A stretch of DNA of 64,000 bases, taken from assembly GCF_000196855.1 (NCBI RefSeq), contig NC_014319.1, positions 558,001 through 622,000 of the forward strand. The letters are read 5' to 3'. This DNA is from Leuconostoc gasicomitatum LMG 18811 (GTDB taxonomy: Bacteria > Bacillota > Bacilli > Lactobacillales > Lactobacillaceae). Of this stretch, positions 56,375 to 64,000 are shown piece after piece (position 1 is the stretch's first letter; each line of letters begins with the position of its first letter). The notes below the pieces were generated by a model. The model was given only the letters and a program-made list of their open reading frames with translations, made no database searches and had not been told where the DNA came from. Both the position numbers and the translations under genes were made by a program.

Positions 56375-58360
56375 ATGGGTAAAATACATGAACTCTCAAA
56401 TTTATTAGCTAACCAAATTGCCGCCGGGGAAGTTATTGAGCGACCGGCGAGCGTGGTAAAAGAATTAGTTGAAAATGCCATTGATTCAGGCGCAACGCAA
56501 ATTGAAGTCATTGTTGAAGATGCTGGTGAAACGCTTATTCGTGTGGTCGATAATGGATCAGGTATTGAGCCAGAGGATGTGCCATTAGCATTTACACGGC
56601 ACGCAACAAGTAAAATAATGAATCGCCATGATTTGTTTAATATTGTGTCACTTGGTTTTCGTGGTGAGGCTTTGCCATCAATTGCTGCTATTGCTGATGT
56701 TACTTTAAATACGACAACTGAATTAGCAACCCAAGGCTTGATGTACCATATTAAAGGTGGTAAGCAAGTGAGTGCTACACCAGCTAATGGTCGTCGTGGC
56801 ACTGTTATTTCAGTGCGGGATTTGTTTTATAATACGCCAGCACGTTTGAAATATTTGAAACGGCCGCAAACGGAATTATCGCGTGTGGCTGATATTATGA
56901 ATCGGTTGGCTTTATCATATACGAATATTGCATTTACCGTAGTTTCTGATGGGCGAGACTTGCTCAAAACGACAGGAAACGGGAACCAACAGCAAGTGAT
57001 TGCTGCAATTTATGGCCGTGATACGGCGCAAAAAATGCTATCATTTGCTGGAGAAGATGATGATTTTAATGTGACCGGTTATGTTTCTTTACCTGAGTTG
57101 ACACGTGGATCACGTGAATATTTGACAATACTAGTCAATGGTCGTTTTATTAAAAACTTTACGGTTTCCAATGCGATAATTCATGGTTATGGCTCCAAAT
57201 TAATGATTGGCCGTTTTCCGATGGGGGTCATTAATATTAATACAGATCCACTTTTAATAGATGTTAACGTGCATCCTCAAAAATCAGAAATTCGATTGTC
57301 AAAGGAAACTGAATTATCGGAACTATTAGTACAAACAATTAAAGCCCGTCTAGCAGACGAAAATTTAATTCCAGATGCTTATGAAAATTTATATGGTCAA
57401 ACAAAAAAAACTGAATATAAACGCGTGCAACCAGCTCAAATAGCACCATGGCTGAATACAAACTTAGCAACTGTGAAACAACCTGATAGTAAAACTAACA
57501 TTACTATTAACACGGGATCAGATATTGCAGGCATCAGTATTACTAAGCGAGCACAATTATCAGCACGTAGTGTGAGCACGTTTGTTACTAAATATGAACA
57601 TGAAGCGACATTGCCGGTATTTGATACACCAGTAACAGAGCAGGTAACCGAATCAGTTGCGACATACCAATCACCATTTACTGACATAGCAGTTAAAAGT
57701 CAGGAAACACTTGATGTGACACCACAAAGGCCAAGTGGCTTTCCGGATTTGTCGTATATTGGACAAATGCATGGGACATTTTTATTTGCGCAAACTGAAG
57801 ATGGTTTATTTTTGATAGATCAACACGCAGCACAAGAGCGAATTAATTATGAGTATTATCGTCAGAAAATTGGCGAAGTGAGTGATGACAAACAACGGCT
57901 ATTAGTGCCAATAGTAATTAACTATACGGCTTCAGATATGCTTAAAATTGCTGATCATGAGCAGGATCTCTTGCATGTTGGTTTGACTGTGATGCCATTT
58001 GGGCCAACGAGTGTTATTATTCGTGAACATCCGACATGGTTTGAAAACGGTCAAGAAGAAGATACAATTCGTGAAATGATTGATTGGATATTACGTGATG
58101 GCGCGCTGACTGTGGCGGAATTTAGAGAAAAAGCAGCGATTATGATGAGCTGTAAACGTGCTATTCGTGCCAATATGCACCTTTCTGATGCGCAAGCACG
58201 AACATTACTTCAAACATTAGCGAATTCCGAAAACCCATACAACTGCCCACATGGTCGACCAGTTGTCACACAGTTTACGTTAACGGAAATGGAAAAAATG
58301 TTTAAACGTATTCAAGATTCTCATGAAAAATGGGAAACATACGATATTCATCCTTACTAA
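56375..58360 (+). CDS. mutL: DNA mismatch repair protein MutL
   Basis: 661 residues. GHKL ATPase N-terminus: ANQIAAGEVIERPASVVKEL and GFRGEALPSIAA. C-terminal endonuclease with DQHAAQERINYE and NCPHGRPVVTQF, i.e. the nicking type used by bacteria without MutH. ATG 56375 gives the conserved MGKIHELSNLLANQI; the nearest AGGAGG is about 24 bases upstream, so a GTG at 56366 cannot be excluded. 28 bases after mutS. Confidence 0.95.
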   Translation: MGKIHELSNLLANQIAAGEVIERPASVVKELVENAIDSGATQIEVIVEDAGETLIRVVDNGSGIEPEDVPLAFTRHATSKIMNRHDLFNIVSLGFRGEALPSIAAIADVTLNTTTELATQGLMYHIKGGKQVSATPANGRRGTVISVRDLFYNTPARLKYLKRPQTELSRVADIMNRLALSYTNIAFTVVSDGRDLLKTTGNGNQQQVIAAIYGRDTAQKMLSFAGEDDDFNVTGYVSLPELTRGSREYLTILVNGRFIKNFTVSNAIIHGYGSKLMIGRFPMGVININTDPLLIDVNVHPQKSEIRLSKETELSELLVQTIKARLADENLIPDAYENLYGQTKKTEYKRVQPAQIAPWLNTNLATVKQPDSKTNITINTGSDIAGISITKRAQLSARSVSTFVTKYEHEATLPVFDTPVTEQVTESVATYQSPFTDIAVKSQETLDVTPQRPSGFPDLSYIGQMHGTFLFAQTEDGLFLIDQHAAQERINYEYYRQKIGEVSDDKQRLLVPIVINYTASDMLKIADHEQDLLHVGLTVMPFGPTSVIIREHPTWFENGQEEDTIREMIDWILRDGALTVAEFREKAAIMMSCKRAIRANMHLSDAQARTLLQTLANSENPYNCPHGRPVVTQFTLTEMEKMFKRIQDSHEKWETYDIHPY

Positions 58361-58398
58361 AAGTGTGCCAATGGCACCGTACATACAGGAGAAAATAG

Positions 58399-58914
58399 AT
58401 GAACAACAATGATATTATTATTCGTCTGCGTTATGCCCTAAACATTCAAAATGCAGACATGATTAAAATTTTTGAATTTGGTGGTGTGACTATTGATGAG
58501 ACACAATTACATATATTACTGACTAAGCAAGATGAAGGCAGTAAACGTGATGAAAAAATTGATATAAAAGGGCTTGAATCATTCATGAACGGTTTGATTA
58601 TTTCACAAAGAGGACAAAAATTTGGGCCGGATTTAAAACCTGTGGCCCCAACTTTTGATATCGATAAAGAAGAAAATATTAATAATGTTGTGATGAAAAA
58701 ACTCAAAATCGCCATGTCTTATACGAGTGATGATTACATAAGTTTTTTAAAAACAGCGGGTGTAACAATTTCAACTAATGCATTAAGCGCTGTATTGCGT
58801 CGATCAGACCATCGTAATTATAAGCCAGCTGGTGATAGATATTTACGAAATATTCTAAAAGGTATGGCAATGGAATATCGACCAGATGATGTTAAAAAAA
58901 CTGCTCGTAAATAA
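58399..58914 (+). CDS. DUF1456-family protein (YehS-like)
   Basis: 171 residues with two copies of a helical DUF1456 repeat: MNNNDIIIRLRYALNIQNAD with MIKIFEFGGVTID, and MKKLKIAMSYTSDDYISFLK with TAGVTISTNALSAVLRRSDH. GGAGAAAATAG lies before the ATG. Function unknown; HTH-like repeats suggest nucleic-acid contact. Confidence 0.85.
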   Translation: MNNNDIIIRLRYALNIQNADMIKIFEFGGVTIDETQLHILLTKQDEGSKRDEKIDIKGLESFMNGLIISQRGQKFGPDLKPVAPTFDIDKEENINNVVMKKLKIAMSYTSDDYISFLKTAGVTISTNALSAVLRRSDHRNYKPAGDRYLRNILKGMAMEYRPDDVKKTARK

Positions 58915-58918
58915 TCAT

Positions 58919-58932
58919 TGTAAGCGTTTTCT
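58919..58932 (+). promoter_or_regulatory. cre-like site before ndk
   Basis: TGTAAGCGTTTTCT, close to the CcpA consensus; a TATAAT follows at 58955-58960. Function is a guess. Confidence 0.4.
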
Positions 58933-58976
58933 TTATCGGTTACAATATAGTTGATATAATTTTATTGGAGGAGCAT

Positions 58977-59390
58977 ATGACTGAACGAACTTTAATGTTG
59001 ATCAAACCGGATGGTGTCAAGCGTGGCAAAATTGGAGAGATTATTCGACGTATTGAGAATAAAGGCTATCAAATTATTGATATGAAAATGGTAGTACCGA
59101 CAGAAAAATTGCTTAATTTGCATTATGCTGAGCATGTTGGCAAGCCGTATTATCCCTCTTTGGTTAACTACATGATGTCTGGACCAGTTGTGGTTATGAT
59201 TGGTGAAGGAACAAACATTATTTCAGGTTGGCGAACATTAATGGGAGAAACTAATCCAACCAAGGCAGCGCCTGGAACTATTCGTGGTGATTTAGGGCGT
59301 GAGTGGGAAGAAAAAGCCATGATGAATATCGTGCATGGTTCAGATAGTGCCATGTCAGCAGAGCACGAAATCAACCTATGGTTTACTTGA
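58977..59390 (+). CDS. ndk: Nucleoside diphosphate kinase
   Basis: 137 residues, N-terminal MTERTLMLIKPDGVKRGKIG. Active His in MNIVHGSDSAMSAEHE. Phosphate-loop residues GWRTLMGETNPTKAAPGTIRGD. Start at 58977 since GGAGG lies 6 bases upstream. Balances NTP pools. Confidence 0.95.
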   Translation: MTERTLMLIKPDGVKRGKIGEIIRRIENKGYQIIDMKMVVPTEKLLNLHYAEHVGKPYYPSLVNYMMSGPVVVMIGEGTNIISGWRTLMGETNPTKAAPGTIRGDLGREWEEKAMMNIVHGSDSAMSAEHEINLWFT

Positions 59391-59397
59391 AATGAAA

Positions 59398-59435
59398 ACT
59401 TGACTGAGATTAATTTGATCTTCAGTCAAGTTTTT
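59398..59435 (+). terminator. Terminator after ndk
   Basis: AACTTGACTGA / TCAGTCAAGTT stem with a loop of about 11 bases and T6. Confidence 0.85.
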
Positions 59436-59500
59436 TGTTCATTTTGAGTGGTCTAGCTAAAAGTTTGGTAAAATAGAAGATATAGACTCGGAGCCTAAAA

Positions 59501-60379
59501 ATGAAATTAAATGATATAACAATACTTGAAAATCAATCGTTAGCCCCATATGCACATACGCAAGTTGGGGGTAAGGTTGATTACTTAGCCATGCCAAAGA
59601 CACATTTAGAGTTACAACAATTATTGAATTGGGCAAAATCTCAAGAACAGCCAGTACATATATTTGGACGATTGTCTAATCTAGTTGTTCGAGATGGTGG
59701 TTTACGTGGGTTGTCAATTTTATTACACGATTTACGTGACATTAAAATTGATCAACATACAATTACAGCAGATGCAGGAGCAGACCTAATCTTAGTGACT
59801 GAAACTGCAATGACACATGGCCTAGCTGGTTTAGAATGGGCTGCTGGTATTCCTGGTTCTGTTGGCGGTGCAGTTTTTATGAATGCAGGCGCTTATGGCG
59901 GACAAACAGAGATGGTGGTTACCACGGTCACGGCAATTATGCCAGATTTGAAAATACAAACTTTTAATTTAAATGAATTAGAATTTGGTTATCGTCACTC
60001 CGTTTTTCAAAAAAATGGCGGTGTGATTGTTAATGTCACATTTACTTTGACACCAGACGTGAAATCAGATATTCAATTACGAATGGATGTTAATAACTAT
60101 CGACGAGCTGATAAACAACCGTTAAATTATCCATCGAATGGGTCAGTTTTTAAACGACCAGAGGGGTATTTTGCCGGCAAATTGATTATGGATTCAGATC
60201 TTCAAGGTGCGCGTATTGGGGGCGTTGAGGTGTCGAAAAAGCATGCTGGGTTCATGGTCAATATCGACAATGGTACGGGAAACGATTATGAAGATTTGAT
60301 TCATCACGTACAGGCAACTGTTAAAAAGAAATTTAACGTGACATTAGAAACTGAAGTGCGGATCATAGGGGAGAGATAA
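59501..60379 (+). CDS. murB: UDP-N-acetylenolpyruvoylglucosamine reductase
   Basis: 292 residues, type II MurB (lacking the extra loop). FAD site IPGSVGGAVFMNAGAYGG, GRLSNLVVRDGGLRGL, catalytic Ser in SNGSVFKRPEGYFAGKLI and the Glu near the C-terminus (ETEVRIIGE). Makes UDP-MurNAc for peptidoglycan. CGGAG precedes the ATG; 4 bases before the antiporter gene. Confidence 0.94.
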   Translation: MKLNDITILENQSLAPYAHTQVGGKVDYLAMPKTHLELQQLLNWAKSQEQPVHIFGRLSNLVVRDGGLRGLSILLHDLRDIKIDQHTITADAGADLILVTETAMTHGLAGLEWAAGIPGSVGGAVFMNAGAYGGQTEMVVTTVTAIMPDLKIQTFNLNELEFGYRHSVFQKNGGVIVNVTFTLTPDVKSDIQLRMDVNNYRRADKQPLNYPSNGSVFKRPEGYFAGKLIMDSDLQGARIGGVEVSKKHAGFMVNIDNGTGNDYEDLIHHVQATVKKKFNVTLETEVRIIGER

Positions 60380-60383
60380 ATTT

Positions 60384-62477
60384 ATGGTGATATTAGAATT
60401 AGTGGTTATTTTGATAGTGTCGGTGACAGTATCAAATGTAGTATCACATTTTATACCTGATGTACCAATTAGTTTATTTCAAATTGCTATTGGTCTGTTG
60501 CTCTCATTAGCTTTTGGCATATTTATTAAAATAGATTCACATTGGTTTATGTTACTGTTTGTGGCACCATTGTTATATAATGATGCTTGGCGATTTCCAA
60601 AGCATGAATTATGGGAATTGCGTGGTCCTATTTTAGGCAATGCAATTATACTGGTGTTGTTGACAACATTAGTTGGTGGATTCTTCATACACTTATTAAT
60701 GCCACAATTAGAAACCTCTGTAGCATTGGCCTTAGCCGCAGTTGTATCACCAACAGATCCTGTGGCGGTACAGGCGATTGCCAAACGTGTGAAATTACCA
60801 AAAACTGTTTTGCATATTGTTTCAGGTGAAAGTTTAATTAACGATGCAAGCGGTTTGGTTAGCTTTAATACCGCTATTAAGGCGACAGTTGCCGGTACGT
60901 TTTTACTAAGTCATGCTATTGGAAATTTTTTTTGGATGACAATCGTTGGTTTAATTATTGGTTTATTACTTGGCAGCCTTCTAAATTGGCTCGGTGATGT
61001 TTTTGATCGTGTTGGCCTGAACGATGTGGTATTTCATACAGTTGTCACGATACTGGCACCCTTTTTAATTTATTGGGTAGCAGAAGATATATTTCATGCA
61101 TCGGGGGTCATTGCGGTTGTTGCCGGTGCAATTATAACAAAAATATTAAGTGATCAGCATGTTGACGCGCGAAATCCAGAAATTTCAATTACTGGTATTA
61201 GAACATGGGAAATATTTGTCTATTTATTAAACGGTATTATTTTCGTATTATTGGGAATTGAATTGCCCCCAGCACTTGCTGCTGTTGTCCAAAATTCACA
61301 AATGAACACAGGACATGCTATTTTTTATGGTATTGTTGTTTGGTTTATCATATTTGCTATTCGAACATTTTGGGCTTATGGCAATCAAGTTGCATTATAT
61401 CTTAAAACCAGAGAAACGAAACCCGCATTCAATATGGCAGTCACATCAGGGTTAACAGGTGTGCGTGGCGCTGTTACAATGGCTGCTGTTATGACAGTGC
61501 CAACTATTATTAATGATGGCACTGCTTTTCCACAACGAGATTTATTAGTGTTTGTTGCGGCTGTTGTTGTTATTGTGAGTTTACTTGTAGCAACTATCAT
61601 GTTACCAATTATGACAAAAGAACGTTCAGCACATGATTTCACACAACCTGAAATGTTGGATTCAGAAGCTGTGGCAACTGAGACGATCAAACCTGAAATG
61701 ACGGAATCTCAAGCACGTATTTTTGCTATTCAAGTAGGCATTCAAACATTACGAGAACAGCAACGTGAAGATAATCGTGCTATTGTATACGAGTTGATTA
61801 CACGAAAACAAGGGACGATTGCCCAAATTAAGCGCCAGCTAATAGGTAATACGTCAGGTTTCACAAGTTCGGATGATTCAGAATTACGTCTTATTGGCCT
61901 GCAAGCACAACGAGATCGTTTACAACAATTGTTAGTTCAGGAGGATATTTCGCCCTTAACCTTTTCATCACAATCCAGACGGTTGGAACGGCTCGAAAAT
62001 TTGATAGCTGCTGACGCACATTATCATTTTTCATCGCAGTGGGCTTTGGTGCTCATGCGTCGCGGATTGCGTAGCATTCGTATCTGGTTTTCAGATGAAA
62101 CAAGCGCGAAAATTAAAAAAGAAACATCTCTTGCTATTCGTGAAACCTCTAAAGAAGCTATCAAGGCGCTTTCAGCTTATATGGAAAAATATAGTGGCGA
62201 CACCGTAACACATCGGATGGAGCGTCAAAATGCTTATAATTTAATTGTGACATATCGTTATCGTATCGAAAATGAAAAACATGTTGATACACCGGAGCAA
62301 CGTCAATTGGATGATAAAATAAGGATGGAGCTAGAATTGAAAGCATTAAACGCTCAGCGTGAAACTATTCAAAATTTATATGAACAACGACGTATCACAC
62401 GTCAAGCTGGTATTAATATCAGGCAATTTATTAATTTTTCTGAAACAGCAGCCTTAGCTGGAAAAGACGAAGAGTAG
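60384..62477 (+). CDS. CPA1-family Na+/H+ antiporter
   Basis: 697 residues. About 12 spans in residues 1-410 with the ion-binding motifs VVSPTDPVAV (ND-type) and VSGESLINDASGLVSF, then a long cytoplasmic C-terminal tail (about 430-690), charged and coiled-coil-like, as in NhaP/YcgO-type exchangers. Exports Na+ or K+ against protons. Follows murB by 4 bases and precedes cdaA, so cation and c-di-AMP functions are neighbours; in Firmicutes, c-di-AMP controls K+ and Na+ transport. Confidence 0.9.
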   Translation: MVILELVVILIVSVTVSNVVSHFIPDVPISLFQIAIGLLLSLAFGIFIKIDSHWFMLLFVAPLLYNDAWRFPKHELWELRGPILGNAIILVLLTTLVGGFFIHLLMPQLETSVALALAAVVSPTDPVAVQAIAKRVKLPKTVLHIVSGESLINDASGLVSFNTAIKATVAGTFLLSHAIGNFFWMTIVGLIIGLLLGSLLNWLGDVFDRVGLNDVVFHTVVTILAPFLIYWVAEDIFHASGVIAVVAGAIITKILSDQHVDARNPEISITGIRTWEIFVYLLNGIIFVLLGIELPPALAAVVQNSQMNTGHAIFYGIVVWFIIFAIRTFWAYGNQVALYLKTRETKPAFNMAVTSGLTGVRGAVTMAAVMTVPTIINDGTAFPQRDLLVFVAAVVVIVSLLVATIMLPIMTKERSAHDFTQPEMLDSEAVATETIKPEMTESQARIFAIQVGIQTLREQQREDNRAIVYELITRKQGTIAQIKRQLIGNTSGFTSSDDSELRLIGLQAQRDRLQQLLVQEDISPLTFSSQSRRLERLENLIAADAHYHFSSQWALVLMRRGLRSIRIWFSDETSAKIKKETSLAIRETSKEAIKALSAYMEKYSGDTVTHRMERQNAYNLIVTYRYRIENEKHVDTPEQRQLDDKIRMELELKALNAQRETIQNLYEQRRITRQAGINIRQFINFSETAALAGKDEE

Positions 62478-62534
62478 CTGTATGGCACACTACGTATGTT
62501 AGACGTATTATTGAAATGATGTAAAGGGGAAAAA

Positions 62535-63350
62535 ATGTTATCGTACCTAACAATTAACAATCTTATGCATGCGGTCGATATTCTAATTATTTGGTTTTTA
62601 ATGTATAAAATTATTCAATTTGTAGAAGGCACACGAGCACTGCAAATTTTATTTGGGGTTGGCACTGTCATTTTAGTCAAGGTAGTTAGTTGGTATCTTG
62701 GATTAATGACACTTTCTTGGGTGATGGATCAGTTAATCACATGGGCGCCAATTGCTTTAGTTGTCATTTTCCAACAAGAAATTAGACGAGGCTTAGAAAC
62801 TTTAGGACGTCGCTTAACTGTGCGACGCGCACATATTGATAATACTGTTGAACATCAGTTAATTAAGAGTTTAGATGATGCTTTGCAGTACATGTCTAAA
62901 CGACGCATTGGGGCACTAATTACAATTCAGCGCGAAGATCATTTGGATGAATACATTAAGACCGGGATTAAACTTGATGCCAATGTGACCGGACAATTGT
63001 TGATTAATACTTTTATTCCAAATACGCCACTACATGATGGTGCAGTCATTATTAGTAAAAGCCGTATTGCAGTAGCGGCAGCCTATTTGCCACTTTCAGA
63101 GAGTACGCGTATACCTAAAGAGTTAGGGACGCGGCATCGTGCAGCGGTGGGTATTTCTGAAGCCAGCGATGCGATTACTGTGGTTGTGTCAGAAGAAACT
63201 GGTGAAATTTCTATTACGCAAAAAGGTGATTTGCTCAGACATATGGATCAAAAAAGTTACTTGAATTTCTTCGAACATCAATTTTTACCAGCAGCAGATG
63301 ATGCTGTGACTAAGATGCATTGGTGGCGCAAAGGAGGACAATTACGATGA
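62535..63350 (+). CDS. cdaA: Diadenylate cyclase CdaA
   Basis: 271 residues. Makes c-di-AMP from 2 ATP at the membrane. Three N-terminal spans (about 10-28, 37-53, 58-80), then the DAC domain with catalytic DGA at residues 168-170 (PLHDGAVII) and GTRHR at 198-202 (LGTRHRAAVGISE). AAAGGGG lies 7 bases before the ATG. The stop overlaps the cdaR start by 4 bases (ATGA), as in the conserved cdaA-cdaR pair. Its product is the predicted ligand of BusR encoded at 11350. Confidence 0.95.
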   Translation: MLSYLTINNLMHAVDILIIWFLMYKIIQFVEGTRALQILFGVGTVILVKVVSWYLGLMTLSWVMDQLITWAPIALVVIFQQEIRRGLETLGRRLTVRRAHIDNTVEHQLIKSLDDALQYMSKRRIGALITIQREDHLDEYIKTGIKLDANVTGQLLINTFIPNTPLHDGAVIISKSRIAVAAAYLPLSESTRIPKELGTRHRAAVGISEASDAITVVVSEETGEISITQKGDLLRHMDQKSYLNFFEHQFLPAADDAVTKMHWWRKGGQLR

Positions 63351-64000
63351 AAAAAATAGGTCAGTCAAAAATTGTTAATCTTGCCATCGCGTTTGTTATT
63401 GCTATTTTATTGTCGTCGTATGTGTTAAGCACTCGGTCAACCAAATTATCAAGCAATGGGTCTAATAATTTTTCAACAATCATACCTGAAAAAAAGGCGA
63501 CATTAAAAGTGGCTTTGAATGTACAATTTGATAATGATAAGTATGTTGTTATAGGGGCACCAACGACAGTACAAGTTGATATTGAAGGTTCGGGAGCTTT
63601 AGTTTCTGCGGCACAAAGTCGTAATGATATTCAAACAAGTATAGATTTAAGAGGTTTAAAATCTGGAAAGCATACTGCTACAGTAGCACTCCGTGGTGTC
63701 AATGCCTCTTTAACGTCAACAGTTAATCCACAAAAAGTAACAGTCACTATTGCACGGAAAACGTCAGCAACATTACCTATTAATGTGAGCTATAATAAAA
63801 ATAATATTGCTAAAGGTTATACGGCAAGTGAACCGACAACAGAACCAAAACATGTGACAATTAGCGGCCCAAAATCAAATGTTGATGCGGTTACTAGTAT
63901 TGCTGCACGTCTAAATTTGCCAAGTGGCGTAAAGGAATCATTAACCCGCACTGCGCAACTTGTAGCCTTAGATAAAAATGGCAATACAGTAGAAGTTAAT
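63347..64000 (+). CDS. cdaR: YbbR-domain CdaA regulator CdaR (3' end cut by window)
   Basis: First 218 residues of the extracytoplasmic regulator of CdaA. N-terminal signal-anchor (about 9-27, VNLAIAFVIAILLSSYVLS) and the beginning of YbbR repeats: VALNVQFDNDKYVVIGAPTT, HVTISGPKSNVDAVTSIAAR. AAAGGAGG lies before the ATG. Probably the third gene (glmM) follows outside the window. Confidence 0.9.
   Translation, partial: MKKIGQSKIVNLAIAFVIAILLSSYVLSTRSTKLSSNGSNNFSTIIPEKKATLKVALNVQFDNDKYVVIGAPTTVQVDIEGSGALVSAAQSRNDIQTSIDLRGLKSGKHTATVALRGVNASLTSTVNPQKVTVTIARKTSATLPINVSYNKNNIAKGYTASEPTTEPKHVTISGPKSNVDAVTSIAARLNLPSGVKESLTRTAQLVALDKNGNTVEVN

Noticed and set aside
56326-56802. 158-residue minus-strand ORF over the mutS-mutL junction
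   Set aside because: Antisense to the conserved GHKL motifs of mutL.

Overview
The window looks like chromosome of a low-GC heterofermentative lactic acid bacterium, most likely Leuconostoc or a close relative. The basis is gene content and family resemblance only: an accessory Sec/SRRP glycosylation locus, a lacS-galR-galKTM-lacZ cluster with LacS carrying a PTS IIA domain, a BusR/BusA osmolyte system, and recG-mutS-mutL followed by ndk, murB and cdaA-cdaR. Both window edges cut a gene: secA2 on the left and cdaR on the right.

Left core (1-29.9 kb). (1) Accessory secretion and glycosylation of a serine-rich surface protein: secA2, gtf3, gtfA, gtfB, a small membrane protein and a GT8 glycosyltransferase. 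(2) A dTMP/folate group: thyA, dCMP deaminase and folD, with a CHY zinc-finger gene and a biotin ECF gene (bioY) behind a BirA-type operator. (3) busR facing busAA-busAB across a 40-bp inverted-repeat operator; BusR proteins answer to c-di-AMP, and the c-di-AMP synthase gene cdaA lies at the other end of the window. (4) Lactose/galactose use: lacS (minus strand) divergent from galR-galK-galT-galM-lacZ-aldo/keto reductase, with cre sites and repeated GalR-like operators. (5) An ABC-2 exporter with a small XRE regulator.

Integrated satellite (30.03-42.94 kb). A 12.9-kb element sits in the 3' end of a tRNA-Glu(CTC) gene, bounded by a 14-bp direct repeat. It has a CI-like repressor with three palindromic operators, a run of small early genes, a primase-polymerase, an SF3 helicase, an SaPI-like origin directly behind the helicase gene, a small-terminase-like gene, an excisionase-like gene and a tyrosine integrase beside the right att. 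It has no capsid, tail, portal, large-terminase or lysis genes, so I read it as a phage-inducible chromosomal island (PICI)-type satellite. Cargo is higB plus a HigA antitoxin fused to an ImmA/IrrE metallopeptidase, a Cof-type HAD phosphatase and a tiny membrane protein. A RinA/ArpU-like gene at the left end is followed by 1.3 kb of gene-free DNA carrying GC-rich inverted repeats, which may be a cos-like or regulatory region. The heptamer GGGGATG is strongly over-represented on both strands of the element and nothing annotated explains it.

Decay zone (42.95-49.4 kb). Behind the right att are phage remnants (an HNH endonuclease gene with three in-frame stops, two other broken ORFs, a duplicated phage-type terminator), small membrane peptides, a prolyl-tRNA deacylase-like gene, a uracil-DNA glycosylase family gene, a Cse60-like gene, a DUF4767 protein, a SemiSWEET and a frameshifted vanW. 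The tRNA locus therefore looks like an integration hotspot.

Right core (49.4-64 kb). YagU-like protein, succinate-semialdehyde-type dehydrogenase, recG-mutS-mutL, a DUF1456 gene, ndk, murB, a CPA1 Na+/H+ antiporter, cdaA and the start of cdaR, almost all on the plus strand with short gaps.
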